Positions 1 through 5,478 of a stretch of DNA of 5,478 nt are shown in pieces. Where the stretch lies: the NCBI GenBank assembly GCA_003661125.1, contig QMVO01000141.1, forward strand, positions 1 to 5,478. The letters run 5' to 3'. Each line of letters starts with the position of its first letter. Within the stretch, counting starts at the first letter, position 1. Both the position numbers and the translations under genes were made by a program. The notes under the pieces are model-generated. The model ran no database searches. It was not told where the DNA came from and saw nothing but the letters and a program-made list of their open reading frames with translations. The DNA is from Methanosarcinales archaeon. GTDB taxonomy: Archaea; Halobacteriota; Syntropharchaeia; Alkanophagales; Methanospirareceae.

Positions 1-1
1 G

Positions 2-367
2 TTCCTTCCGCAGTGCCTTCGCAACCTCGAATGTCCCGCAAAGACATCGCCGCGAGAGGGTATAATCTGCGAAGGGTGTGGTAGATGCGGGATTGCGGAA
101 CTTAAAAAGCTGTGTGATGAACATGGGATAAATATTTGCATCGCCCCAGGTGGCGAGTTTGTCAAGCGTGCGGTAAGGGATAAAAAGCCTCAGGCTGCGA
201 TGGGCATTGCCTGTCCGCATGACCTTTACGAAGGCATGAGAGGTGTTTCATCTAAGGGTATCCCAGTGGTAGGCGTGGTGCTTTCAAAGACCGGATGCGT
301 GATGACAGAAGTGGATTGGGAGGATGTGAAAAGAAATATAGTTCTTGGGCAGGATTATCCTGCATGA
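2..367 (+). CDS. DUF116 family protein (C-terminal part, 5' truncated)
   Basis: An open frame runs from the left edge to a TGA stop and gives 121 visible residues. The N-terminus lies outside the window. The Cys pattern matches the DUF116 family as I know it: a PQC at residue 5, an ECPAK block at 10-14, then a CxxCxxC cluster (C23, C26, C29) within CEGCGRCGI. These are followed by a GIACPHDL segment (68-75) and a GVVLSKTGC segment (91-99). The clustered cysteines suggest a metal or Fe-S site, but that is inference, and the family has no established biochemical function that I can name. It is probably cytoplasmic, as no membrane segment is visible. It runs convergently toward the metallophosphoesterase gene across a 36-bp A/T-only-like gap. 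I am fairly sure of the family and have no view on the reaction. Confidence 0.82.
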   Translation, partial: FLPQCLRNLECPAKTSPREGIICEGCGRCGIAELKKLCDEHGINICIAPGGEFVKRAVRDKKPQAAMGIACPHDLYEGMRGVSSKGIPVVGVVLSKTGCVMTEVDWEDVKRNIVLGQDYPA

Positions 368-370
368 ATA

Positions 371-400
371 TATAAAAATAAAAAACAAATAAAAAAATTT
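371..400 (-). terminator. Oligo-T archaeal terminator of the metallophosphoesterase gene
   Basis: Read on the minus strand just after the stop codon at 404-406, this stretch holds three successive T runs of 7 (391-397), 6 (380-385) and 5 (374-378) bases, with no obvious hairpin. Hairpin-free T tracts are the usual intrinsic termination signal of archaeal RNA polymerase. On the plus strand the same DNA is A-rich with only one TTT, so it probably serves the minus-strand gene rather than the DUF116 gene. Confidence 0.6.
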
Positions 401-403
401 CTG

Positions 404-1186
404 CTACAAGCACAGTGACACAGCTTTCCATTTCCTCAACTCAGGGAATCCCAGCGTGCCTATCTCCTCATCTACTGCGCACACCTCCATTCCGTCATGG
501 TTAACCTCAGCACTCTTTAGAATGGGTGATAAGAATTCCTCTTTGCTTGCTACGTTTACAGCCGTGCCTCCTGCTAAAGGAGAGAAAGCAGGCATCACTA
601 TTAAATTCTTTTCGTATCCACGCAGCCTCAGCTTACCCATGAGGAAACAGGGCAATCTCACTCTTGCTCCTACACAATCCCCTAAGATAAGAAAGGGATG
701 CTCATGTGCGACAATCACGTTTTTCGTTTCTTTTGCTTTTCTTATAATACTTAAAAAATCTTTGTTATGACCGTGGATGAACAACACATCGTCCATGCAA
801 AGTTCGTTAACGATCTTGATGTTCGAGAACCGCTTAAGAGGACCTAAGAAAGTATCGTGATTTCCACGGACTAAAATTATCTCTTCTACGAAATTCAGTG
901 TAAACTCTACAAACACAGGCACTTCTTTCCACTCCTGTTTACTTGATTCCGAGAAGACGTGCTTTAAATCTCCATTTATTATAAGCCGGGCTATTTTGCG
1001 TTTACATTTAGAAATTGCCGCTTTTAATTTGTGTTCTACCTCTTTAAGTTGTCTTGATGGCAAAGCTATCCCGCTGCTCGCAGCTAACGCCTCTTCATAG
1101 CCTAAGTGCAGGTCTGCGATGCACAACGCATCTTCATCTCGTAGATAGATTGCCGGGTAACCTTCAATTATTTCTATGTTGTGCAT
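404..1186 (-). CDS. SbcD/Mre11-related archaeal metallophosphoesterase (COG1407 type)
   Basis: This is a 260-residue calcineurin-like phosphoesterase. The metal-binding motifs occur in the expected order: DLHLGYE (25-31), NGDLKH (71-76), RGNHD (107-111), HGH (138-140) and HEHP (161-164). A PAFSPLAGG segment near residue 208 is typical of the archaeal group annotated as a putative SbcD-related phosphoesterase (TIGR00024/COG1407). The substrate is unknown; relatives are suspected DNA- or nucleotide-directed phosphoesterases, and some pair with Lhr-type helicases, though no helicase is visible here. It is cytoplasmic, with no signal peptide or membrane span. The frame stays open upstream to 1324, but I chose the ATG at 1184-1186. 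The family fold begins there, the extra 46 codons cross a terminator-like T run and overlap larB, and a TATA-like box sits about 27 nt before this ATG. No Shine-Dalgarno is present, which suggests a leaderless mRNA. Confidence 0.88.
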   Translation of the reverse strand: MHNIEIIEGYPAIYLRDEDALCIADLHLGYEEALAASSGIALPSRQLKEVEHKLKAAISKCKRKIARLIINGDLKHVFSESSKQEWKEVPVFVEFTLNFVEEIILVRGNHDTFLGPLKRFSNIKIVNELCMDDVLFIHGHNKDFLSIIRKAKETKNVIVAHEHPFLILGDCVGARVRLPCFLMGKLRLRGYEKNLIVMPAFSPLAGGTAVNVASKEEFLSPILKSAEVNHDGMEVCAVDEEIGTLGFPELRKWKAVSLCL

Positions 1187-1207
1187 CGGATATTTAGTTA
1201 GTAGTAT

Positions 1208-1219
1208 TTTAATATTAAA
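1208..1219 (-). promoter_or_regulatory. Candidate TATA box for the metallophosphoesterase gene
   Basis: TTTAATATTAAA is a perfect 12-bp A/T palindrome. Its centre is about 27 nt upstream of the ATG at 1184-1186 on the minus strand, the usual distance between an archaeal TATA box and the transcription start. It therefore predicts a transcript starting at or just before the ATG, consistent with the absence of a ribosome-binding site. A purine-rich BRE is not evident, so this remains a prediction. Confidence 0.4.
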
Positions 1220-1230
1220 CACAACATAAA

Positions 1231-1259
1231 ATAAAAAATTGCTCCTGATTAGAGCCAGG
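1231..1259 (-). terminator. Candidate terminator after larB
   Basis: On the minus strand, 12 nt beyond the larB stop, short complementary arms (GCTC with GAGC, or CCTG with CAGG, within 1241-1259) are followed at once by a T6 run and then further T-rich sequence. The stem is weak, so the T run is the main signal. It would separate larB from the downstream phosphoesterase gene. Confidence 0.4.
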
Positions 1260-1271
1260 GGAAAAACAATT

Positions 1272-2039
1272 CTATTCTTTTCTGCACGCGCATTTGGCAG
1301 CGAAAGTTGCAGCCCCAACGCCATTGTCTATATTCACCACGGCTAACCCAGGCGAGCAGCTCTGAAGCATAGAAATTAGCGCTGCTACCCCTTTTCCTCC
1401 CAGTCCATACCCCACGGAAGTAGGAACTCCTATTACTGGAACATTTACCAGACTTGCTACAACAGCGGGCAATGCTCCTTCCATACCTGCAACCACGATT
1501 ATCGCTCCCACATTGGCGTTTATAATTTCCTCAAGTGGTTCTACCAGCCGATGTATGCCGGCAATGCCCACATCATACGCTTTTATCACTTCACAACCGC
1601 AGACCTCGGCGACAACTCTCGCTTCTTCAGCAACAGGCATATCTGCGGTTCCCGCAGCGATTAACCCTATTTTACCTGTCTTTTTAAATTCATACCCATA
1701 CTTCTTTACGATTATCGTTCTCGCCACCGCGTTATACCTAATTTCAAATTCTTCCTTTTGGTCTTTCAGATGCTTCTTTATTTCAGCCACATCGTTTTCT
1801 CTTGTTCTGCTTATCAACGCAAAATTCTCAGTACTTGCAAGCGCCAGTGCTATATCCGCCACTTCAACGCTGCTCTTTCCCTCGGCAAATATTATCTCCG
1901 GTATGCTGGTCCTGTACAGCCTGTTCATGTCTATCCTTGCAAAATCCTTCACCCTTCTTACGCTTTCCCTCTTCAGTTCCCTGCACGCCTCTTTTATATC
2001 TATTTTCCCGCTTGCGAATCGCTTCAGTATCTCTTCCAT
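1272..2039 (-). CDS. larB: LarB, pyridinium-3,5-biscarboxylic acid mononucleotide synthase
   Basis: LarB carboxylates the pyridinium ring of nicotinic acid adenine dinucleotide and cleaves its phosphoanhydride. This is the first step toward the nickel-pincer nucleotide cofactor of lactate racemase (LarA) and its relatives. The 255 residues are full length for the family. The N-terminal part (about 1-115) includes the LYRTSIPEIIFAEGKS segment (41-56). A PurE-like domain (about 122-245) carries AAGTADMPVAEEA (128-140), YDVGIAGIHRL (155-165), AGMEGALPAVVASL (184-197), GVPTSVGYG (204-212) and SCSPG followed by NIDNG. Cys228 in SCSPG appears to match the catalytic Cys that forms the substrate adduct in characterised LarB. 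The ATG at 2037-2039 lacks a clear Shine-Dalgarno. The gene is divergent from the winged-helix/aminotransferase ORF. No larA, larC or larE lies in the window, so the cofactor's user here is unknown. Two extra Cys occur at 250 and 252. Confidence 0.93.
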   Translation of the reverse strand: MEEILKRFASGKIDIKEACRELKRESVRRVKDFARIDMNRLYRTSIPEIIFAEGKSSVEVADIALALASTENFALISRTRENDVAEIKKHLKDQKEEFEIRYNAVARTIIVKKYGYEFKKTGKIGLIAAGTADMPVAEEARVVAEVCGCEVIKAYDVGIAGIHRLVEPLEEIINANVGAIIVVAGMEGALPAVVASLVNVPVIGVPTSVGYGLGGKGVAALISMLQSCSPGLAVVNIDNGVGAATFAAKCACRKE

Positions 2040-2050
2040 AACACTTTTTC

Positions 2051-2058
2051 TTTATTTA
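2051..2058 (+). promoter_or_regulatory. Candidate TATA box for the winged-helix/aminotransferase gene
   Basis: TTTATTTA lies in the 44-bp divergent gap, with its centre about 29 nt before the ATG at 2084. That spacing would give a transcript starting at about 2080-2084 and an essentially leaderless mRNA, consistent with the lack of a Shine-Dalgarno before that start. I could not identify a well-spaced TATA box for larB in the opposite direction. Confidence 0.33.
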
Positions 2059-2083
2059 TGAAAGAAAGTTTGAAAGATAAGTG

Positions 2084-3544
2084 ATGCAAAGACGAAAAGA
2101 AGAATACCCGTTTAAGTATCATCCGAATGCATATTTAGAGCGAAAAAGGAACGTTGTAAGGGGATTAAATGCAAGGACAAAGATACTCAAGGTGTTGGCG
2201 AGGTCGACCGCAGCAACGACAATAAAGGCGGTATCGAAGTTCGCAGCTATGAGTTATCTCTCTTCTTTTCATCACTTACGATTGCTGGAAGAGGAAGAGA
2301 TAGTGAAGCGTGAGGGGAAGAGACCGTATAAATGGATATTAACGGGAAAAGGACAAAAAGGGCTTGATGAACTGGAGGTTGGGCTTGGAGGAGTGAAAAA
2401 AATGGAAAAAGAATTGTTGATGATTCCGGGACCGGTACCGGTATTACCACGTATTTTGAGGGCGATGTCGAAGGCGATGATATACCACCGGGGAGATGAA
2501 TTCGGACAGCTATATGAGGAGATAGTAGAATCACTTAAGAGCATATTTCGAACGAGGAACGATCTCTTCGTGCTAAGCGGGTCAGGGACATGCGCAATGG
2601 AAGCCGCAATCGGAAATCTTCTCGGTAATAGAACAGGAATGGTGTGCATAGCGAATGGCAAATTTGGTGAGCGGTTTAAAGAAATCGCGGATAGGTATAA
2701 AGCAGATGCTGTTACACCTGTAAATGTCGAATGGGGCAGTTCAATAGAATTAGAAGCGGTAAAGGAAGCGATGGAAAATAGTCCTAATCCTAAAGTAGTT
2801 ACAATGGTGCATAATGAAACGTCCACGGGCATTCTCAATCCGGTGAGGGAAGTAGGAAAACTTGCAAAGAAGCATGATGCTGTTTTCGTGCTCGATTGCA
2901 TAACTTCCATAGGTGGAGATGAGGTTCCAGTGGATGAGTTTGGTGCAGATATAGCGATTGTAGGTTCGCAAAAATGCCTGGGTGCACCACCAGGGATGTC
3001 TGCAATCTCAGTTAGCGAACACGCGTGGGATTTGATACGTGATAATAAAAAAAGACCTTATTACATGGACCTTACTGCTTATAAAAAGAATTTAGAGAAG
3101 AAACAGACGCCATACACGCCGGCTTTACCCCTTTTTTTCGCACTCAAAGAGGCTTTAGCCGTGATAAGAGAGGAAGGCATGGAGAAGAGGATCGAAAGGC
3201 ATAGAAGGCTGGCAAAGATGGTTCGAGATGCGGTTACTGGCTTGGGACTCAGCTTATTCCCGAGGTTAAACAAACTAAGCGATTATTCTAATACTGTCAC
3301 TGCGATTAACATTCCTCTTGCTAACGGCATCACGGATGAGCAACTCAGAGGCGGTATGAAGAAAAGAGGTGTAATGGTTGCAGGGGGTCAGGGTAAACTG
3401 AAAGGGAAGATATTCAGGATAGCTACAATGGGAAATATAACAGAGAAGGAAGTGCTGAGAACTGTCGAGGCGTTGGAAGAAGTGATGGCGGGCCATGAGA
3501 CCAGAAGTCAATCCCGACCGCATAGCGCTATGGAGGGAGCTTAG
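2084..3544 (+). CDS. Winged-helix domain fused to class V PLP aminotransferase
   Basis: One open frame of 486 residues holds two domains. Residues about 8-100 form an ArsR-like winged helix. They start with YPFKYHPNAY, then NARTKILKVLA (29-39), a recognition-helix region SYLSSFHHLRLLEEEEIV (57-74) and a wing, KRPYKWILTGKG. Residues 107-486 are a full-length (380-residue) class V aminotransferase of the alanine-glyoxylate/serine-pyruvate group (COG0075). It begins ELLMIPGPVPV (110-120) and carries the PLP phosphate loop SGSGT (165-169), Asp271 for the pyridine nitrogen, Lys297 in SQKCLG as the Schiff-base lysine, and Arg445 in FRIATMG for the substrate carboxylate. It looks active. Related archaeal enzymes include MJ0959, reported as a broad-specificity aminotransferase able to act on phosphoserine; the substrate here is unproven. 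An in-frame TAA at 2078-2080 fixes the N-terminus to GTG 2081 or ATG 2084, and I prefer ATG. There is virtually no linker, and an internal ribosome-binding site lies at the junction, so separate translation of the enzyme is possible. Confidence 0.87.
   Translation: MQRRKEEYPFKYHPNAYLERKRNVVRGLNARTKILKVLARSTAATTIKAVSKFAAMSYLSSFHHLRLLEEEEIVKREGKRPYKWILTGKGQKGLDELEVGLGGVKKMEKELLMIPGPVPVLPRILRAMSKAMIYHRGDEFGQLYEEIVESLKSIFRTRNDLFVLSGSGTCAMEAAIGNLLGNRTGMVCIANGKFGERFKEIADRYKADAVTPVNVEWGSSIELEAVKEAMENSPNPKVVTMVHNETSTGILNPVREVGKLAKKHDAVFVLDCITSIGGDEVPVDEFGADIAIVGSQKCLGAPPGMSAISVSEHAWDLIRDNKKRPYYMDLTAYKKNLEKKQTPYTPALPLFFALKEALAVIREEGMEKRIERHRRLAKMVRDAVTGLGLSLFPRLNKLSDYSNTVTAINIPLANGITDEQLRGGMKKRGVMVAGGQGKLKGKIFRIATMGNITEKEVLRTVEALEEVMAGHETRSQSRPHSAMEGA
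2387..2404 (+). promoter_or_regulatory. Internal Shine-Dalgarno and ATG at the winged-helix/aminotransferase junction
   Basis: GGAGGA (2387-2392) lies 9 nt before an in-frame ATG at 2402-2404. That ATG begins the sequence where free-standing aminotransferases of this family normally start (MEKELLMIPGP). The outer start at 2084 has no comparable site. This could let the 380-residue enzyme be made alone from the same mRNA. The bases also encode Gly-Gly-Val, so chance is possible, but the position exactly at the domain boundary argues for function or for an ancestral separate gene. Confidence 0.55.
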
Positions 3545-3554
3545 ACTAAAAGGT

Positions 3555-4628
3555 TTATCCCCTCACTGCATGTACTGAAGTAGCTTTAAAGGTTGCATAT
3601 ACCTCTTTCCCTTCTCGCAGCCCGATATTTTCTCGTGATTGCTTTGTAATAAGAGCAACAAGCGAATTATCCATCTTTACACGCGTTAAAGGACCCATGT
3701 CGCTCATCTCTTCTATTTTTCCTTTCACGACGTTCCTTGCACTGCTTTTTCCCATTTTTTCAACCAAAATTATGTCTTCAGGTCTTATGAAAACTTTTAC
3801 TTTTCCTGCATGGTAGTTTGAAACTGCGAATATGTTACACTCCATATCAACCTCTATCTCTGCAACACCATTCTCATTATTCCGAACCACGCCACTCAAA
3901 ATATTCTCAACGCCAACGAAATCTGCTATTTCCTCGTTTTGCGGTTTGTTGAATATCTCGAAAGGGGTGCCTACCTGCATTATTCGCCCGCGCATCATCA
4001 CTGCTATTCTATCTGCCAAAACCATCGCCTCTGTCTGGTCATGCGTTACGTGAACCATTGTAATTCCCAATTCACTTTTTACCCTCCTCAGCTCTTCTCT
4101 CAAGTAATCCCTCGTCCTGAGGTCTAAAGCAGCTAAAGGCTCGTCCAGAAGCAATATTGAAGGCTCAATGGCAATAGCTCTGGCAATTGCAACCTTTTGC
4201 TGTTCCCCACCGCTTAGCGTATTTGGATAGCGATGTGCAAGGTGCGATATACTCAGCCAGTTCATTATTTCTTTCATTCTCTTCCTGTTCGTATCTGTGG
4301 ACTTTCTCAATTTCAACCCGAATTCTATGTTCTCTTCCACAGTAAAATGGGGGAATAGCGAATAATCCTGATAAATGAAACCAATTCGCCTTTTCTCTGG
4401 TGCCAAATTCGTTACTTCGTGCCTTTCTATCCAAACTTCTCCGCTGTCAGGAAAGTAAAAACCTGCGATTGTTTCGAGTAGCAATGTCTTTCCGGCACCA
4501 GTAGGCCCCAAAATGACGAAGTATTCGCCCTTTTCTATCTCTAAGTTTATGTTCACGAGCGAGAATTCTTTCCAATCTTTGTACAGATTTATGATTTCCA
4601 TCATTTTCGCTACGTCAGGCACATCCAT
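3555..4628 (-). CDS. wtpC: Tungstate/molybdate ABC transporter ATP-binding protein
   Basis: This ATPase would power uptake of tungstate or molybdate through the adjacent permease. The 357 residues show Walker A GPTGAGKT (41-48), a Q-loop Gln at 87 in YQDYSLFPH, the signature LSGGEQQ (138-144), Walker B ILLLDEP (158-164), D-loop ALD (167-169) and the switch His196. Residues about 240-357 form a C-terminal TOBE/Mop-like region with SARNVVKGKI (296-305) and FKATSVH (347-353), the pattern seen in ModC and WtpC. The gene lies 41 nt after the permease in the same direction, so the two are very likely cotranscribed. The start is uncertain: the ATG at 4626-4628 is the outermost, but family members align best from Met9 or Met10 (4604 or 4601). 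An SD-like AGAAGG is 15 nt before the outer ATG, which is too far. Sulfate or a related oxyanion is a less likely substrate. The 3' end is only 10 bp from the converging aminotransferase gene. Confidence 0.88.
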   Translation of the reverse strand: MDVPDVAKMMEIINLYKDWKEFSLVNINLEIEKGEYFVILGPTGAGKTLLLETIAGFYFPDSGEVWIERHEVTNLAPEKRRIGFIYQDYSLFPHFTVEENIEFGLKLRKSTDTNRKRMKEIMNWLSISHLAHRYPNTLSGGEQQKVAIARAIAIEPSILLLDEPLAALDLRTRDYLREELRRVKSELGITMVHVTHDQTEAMVLADRIAVMMRGRIMQVGTPFEIFNKPQNEEIADFVGVENILSGVVRNNENGVAEIEVDMECNIFAVSNYHAGKVKVFIRPEDIILVEKMGKSSARNVVKGKIEEMSDMGPLTRVKMDNSLVALITKQSRENIGLREGKEVYATFKATSVHAVRG

Positions 4629-4649
4629 AGAAAGGTTATTGGTCCTTCT
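4629..4649 (-). other. Small hairpin directly before the outer wtpC start
   Basis: On the minus strand, AGAAGG (4649-4644) can pair with CCTTTCT (4635-4629) with one bulged T and an 8-nt loop. The stem ends at the base before the ATG at 4628 and includes the only SD-like purine stretch in the wtpB-wtpC gap. It could modulate wtpC translation, act as a processing site, or be chance. Only the pairing is seen; function is inference. Confidence 0.3.
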
Positions 4650-4669
4650 GACTTGACTGCAGATTCTTT

Positions 4670-5478
4670 TTATCTTCTCCTTTTCCTAATCACCCTCAAC
4701 AATATAAATATAACCAGACAAATAGAAATCAGCAAAACCGAAATCGGTCTTGCGCCTGCAATACCGGGAGAACCACCTAATCCATAGGATGTGAACCTCT
4801 CGTATATAAGTATTGGTGCAGAACGCGGGAAAGAGGCAATAATCATTACCGCAGCGAATTCACTTATCGCACGAGCCCAGCACAGAATCACACCGCTGGA
4901 TATGGAGGAGAAAGCAAGAGGGAATGTTATTTTTATGAACGTTCTCCAGTGAGAAGCGCCCAATGAGCGTGCAACGTTTTCTAATCTCGGGTCTACTTCT
5001 TTAAACCCCTCGCGTGCTGCATCTACTAAAAATGGAAAACTCACGAAGAGCATTGCTATCACTATTCCCGGAAAGGCATCTGTAATTGCAATTCCCACCT
5101 GTTCAAGCGGCGCACCTATCACCCCGGAGTGCATGAACACGCCATATAATGCAATCCCTGCAACCACGTGTGGAATGACCAGTGGAACATCCACAATACT
5201 TTCTATAATGCTCTTGCCCCAGAAATCCTTCCTTGCAAGGAAATAGGCTAAAGGGACGCCAAAGAGAAAAGCAATCAATGTGGCAACCAGTGCTGCGGAA
5301 ATGCTTATCCAGATTGCCGCCAAAACTAAGGGGTCCTTTGCAGCGTCAATCAACTCGGGAAGATCTTCTGCTTGCTTGTAAAACATGTTTCCAAGCGTAA
5401 TACAGATGAATGCGATGAGAAAAAGACCCAAAGAAAGGGAAATGAGAAAAAGTTTTTCCCTCTTTAGTTTCTCTTTCA
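4670..5478 (-). CDS. wtpB: Tungstate/molybdate ABC transporter permease (start cut by window edge)
   Basis: This is the membrane channel subunit of a tungstate/molybdate importer. The frame is open to the right edge. The last two bases (5477-5478) read TG on the minus strand, followed by Lys-Glu-Lys-Leu-Lys, so one missing base would complete an ATG and a 269-residue protein of normal family length. Numbered that way, a basic N-terminus precedes a first membrane helix (about 10-30), and about five more follow. The conserved block from GVPLAYFLARK (74-84) to DVPLVIPHVVAGIAL (97-111) closely resembles the archaeal ModB/WtpB proteins. The coupling-helix EAA-type loop is NVARSLGASHWRTFIKITFPLA (168-189), followed by WARAISEFAAV (201-211). 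The tail RKRRR is cytoplasmic by the positive-inside rule. wtpC follows after 41 nt, and the binding protein gene (wtpA) would be expected just beyond the window. A shorter TTG start at 5431 is open but would cut into the first helix. Confidence 0.9.
   Translation of the reverse strand, partial: KEKLKREKLFLISLSLGLFLIAFICITLGNMFYKQAEDLPELIDAAKDPLVLAAIWISISAALVATLIAFLFGVPLAYFLARKDFWGKSIIESIVDVPLVIPHVVAGIALYGVFMHSGVIGAPLEQVGIAITDAFPGIVIAMLFVSFPFLVDAAREGFKEVDPRLENVARSLGASHWRTFIKITFPLAFSSISSGVILCWARAISEFAAVMIIASFPRSAPILIYERFTSYGLGGSPGIAGARPISVLLISICLVIFILLRVIRKRRR

Noticed and set aside
456..770. 104-codon plus-strand frame opposite the phosphoesterase
   Set aside because: It is antisense to the conserved metal-binding and C-terminal regions of the phosphoesterase, with no ribosome-binding site or recognisable product.
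1187..1324. 46-codon upstream extension of the phosphoesterase frame that overlaps the end of larB
   Set aside because: It has no family similarity that I can see, crosses a T-rich terminator-like region and a TATA-like box, and precedes an ATG where the family fold naturally begins.
1513..2061. 182-codon plus-strand frame opposite larB
   Set aside because: It is fully antisense to a clear larB gene. Its Ser/Ile/Phe-rich translation looks like a reverse-strand shadow and has no recognisable motif.
2272..2910. 212-codon minus-strand frame opposite the winged-helix/aminotransferase gene
   Set aside because: It is antisense to a well-supported gene with low-complexity Ser/Pro/Phe stretches and no domain pattern.
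3521..3532. Perfect 12-bp palindrome CATAGCGCTATG near the end of the aminotransferase gene
   Set aside because: About one perfect 12-bp palindrome is expected by chance in a sequence of this length. It lies in coding sequence and is not followed by a T run.
4165..4434. 89-codon minus-strand frame inside wtpC
   Set aside because: It is an out-of-frame reading of the ATPase coding region, where the Walker and signature motifs clearly belong to the other frame.
4670..5431. TTG at 5429-5431 as the permease start
   Set aside because: The frame continues upstream with a basic segment and the first half of a membrane helix, and reaches a probable ATG cut by the window edge. Starting at TTG would truncate the first helix.

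Overview
The window looks like chromosomal DNA from a euryarchaeon of the methanogen/ANME type. I infer this from gene content alone: a WtpB/ModB-type tungstate/molybdate transporter, a LarB protein, an SbcD/Mre11-related archaeal phosphoesterase, a DUF116 protein, and a winged-helix domain of a type I associate with methanogens. Oligo-T tracts follow stop codons and TATA-like boxes sit about 27-30 nt before start codons, as expected for archaea. The window is densely coding: no gene-free stretch exceeds about 85 bases, and I see no RNA genes, mobile elements, CRISPR arrays or long repeats.

Layout from left to right: (1) the 3' part of a plus-strand DUF116 gene ending at 367. (2) A convergent minus-strand pair, a COG1407-type metallophosphoesterase (404-1186) and larB (1272-2039). 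They look separately transcribed, because an oligo-T terminator and a TATA-like palindrome lie between them. (3) Divergent from larB, across about 44 bp, one long plus-strand ORF (2084-3544) that joins an N-terminal winged-helix domain directly to a complete class V PLP aminotransferase. A strong internal Shine-Dalgarno and ATG lie exactly at the domain junction. (4) Convergent with it, only 10 bp away, the ATPase (wtpC-like, 3555-4628) and permease (wtpB-like, from 4670 to the right edge) of a tungstate/molybdate importer. The permease start codon is apparently cut by a single base at the window edge.

How the genes fit together: most are housekeeping or cofactor genes. The transporter would supply W or Mo for pterin enzymes such as formylmethanofuran dehydrogenase, and LarB makes the first intermediate of the nickel-pincer nucleotide cofactor. 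No shared pathway links all of them. The one arrangement I consider unusual is the winged-helix/aminotransferase fusion. It resembles the bacterial MocR/PdxR design (DNA-binding domain plus PLP fold) but uses a different HTH family and a class V enzyme that appears catalytically intact. The internal start makes an alternative equally serious: overlapping or recently fused genes yielding two products. I found no strong evidence of a wholly new multi-gene system here.
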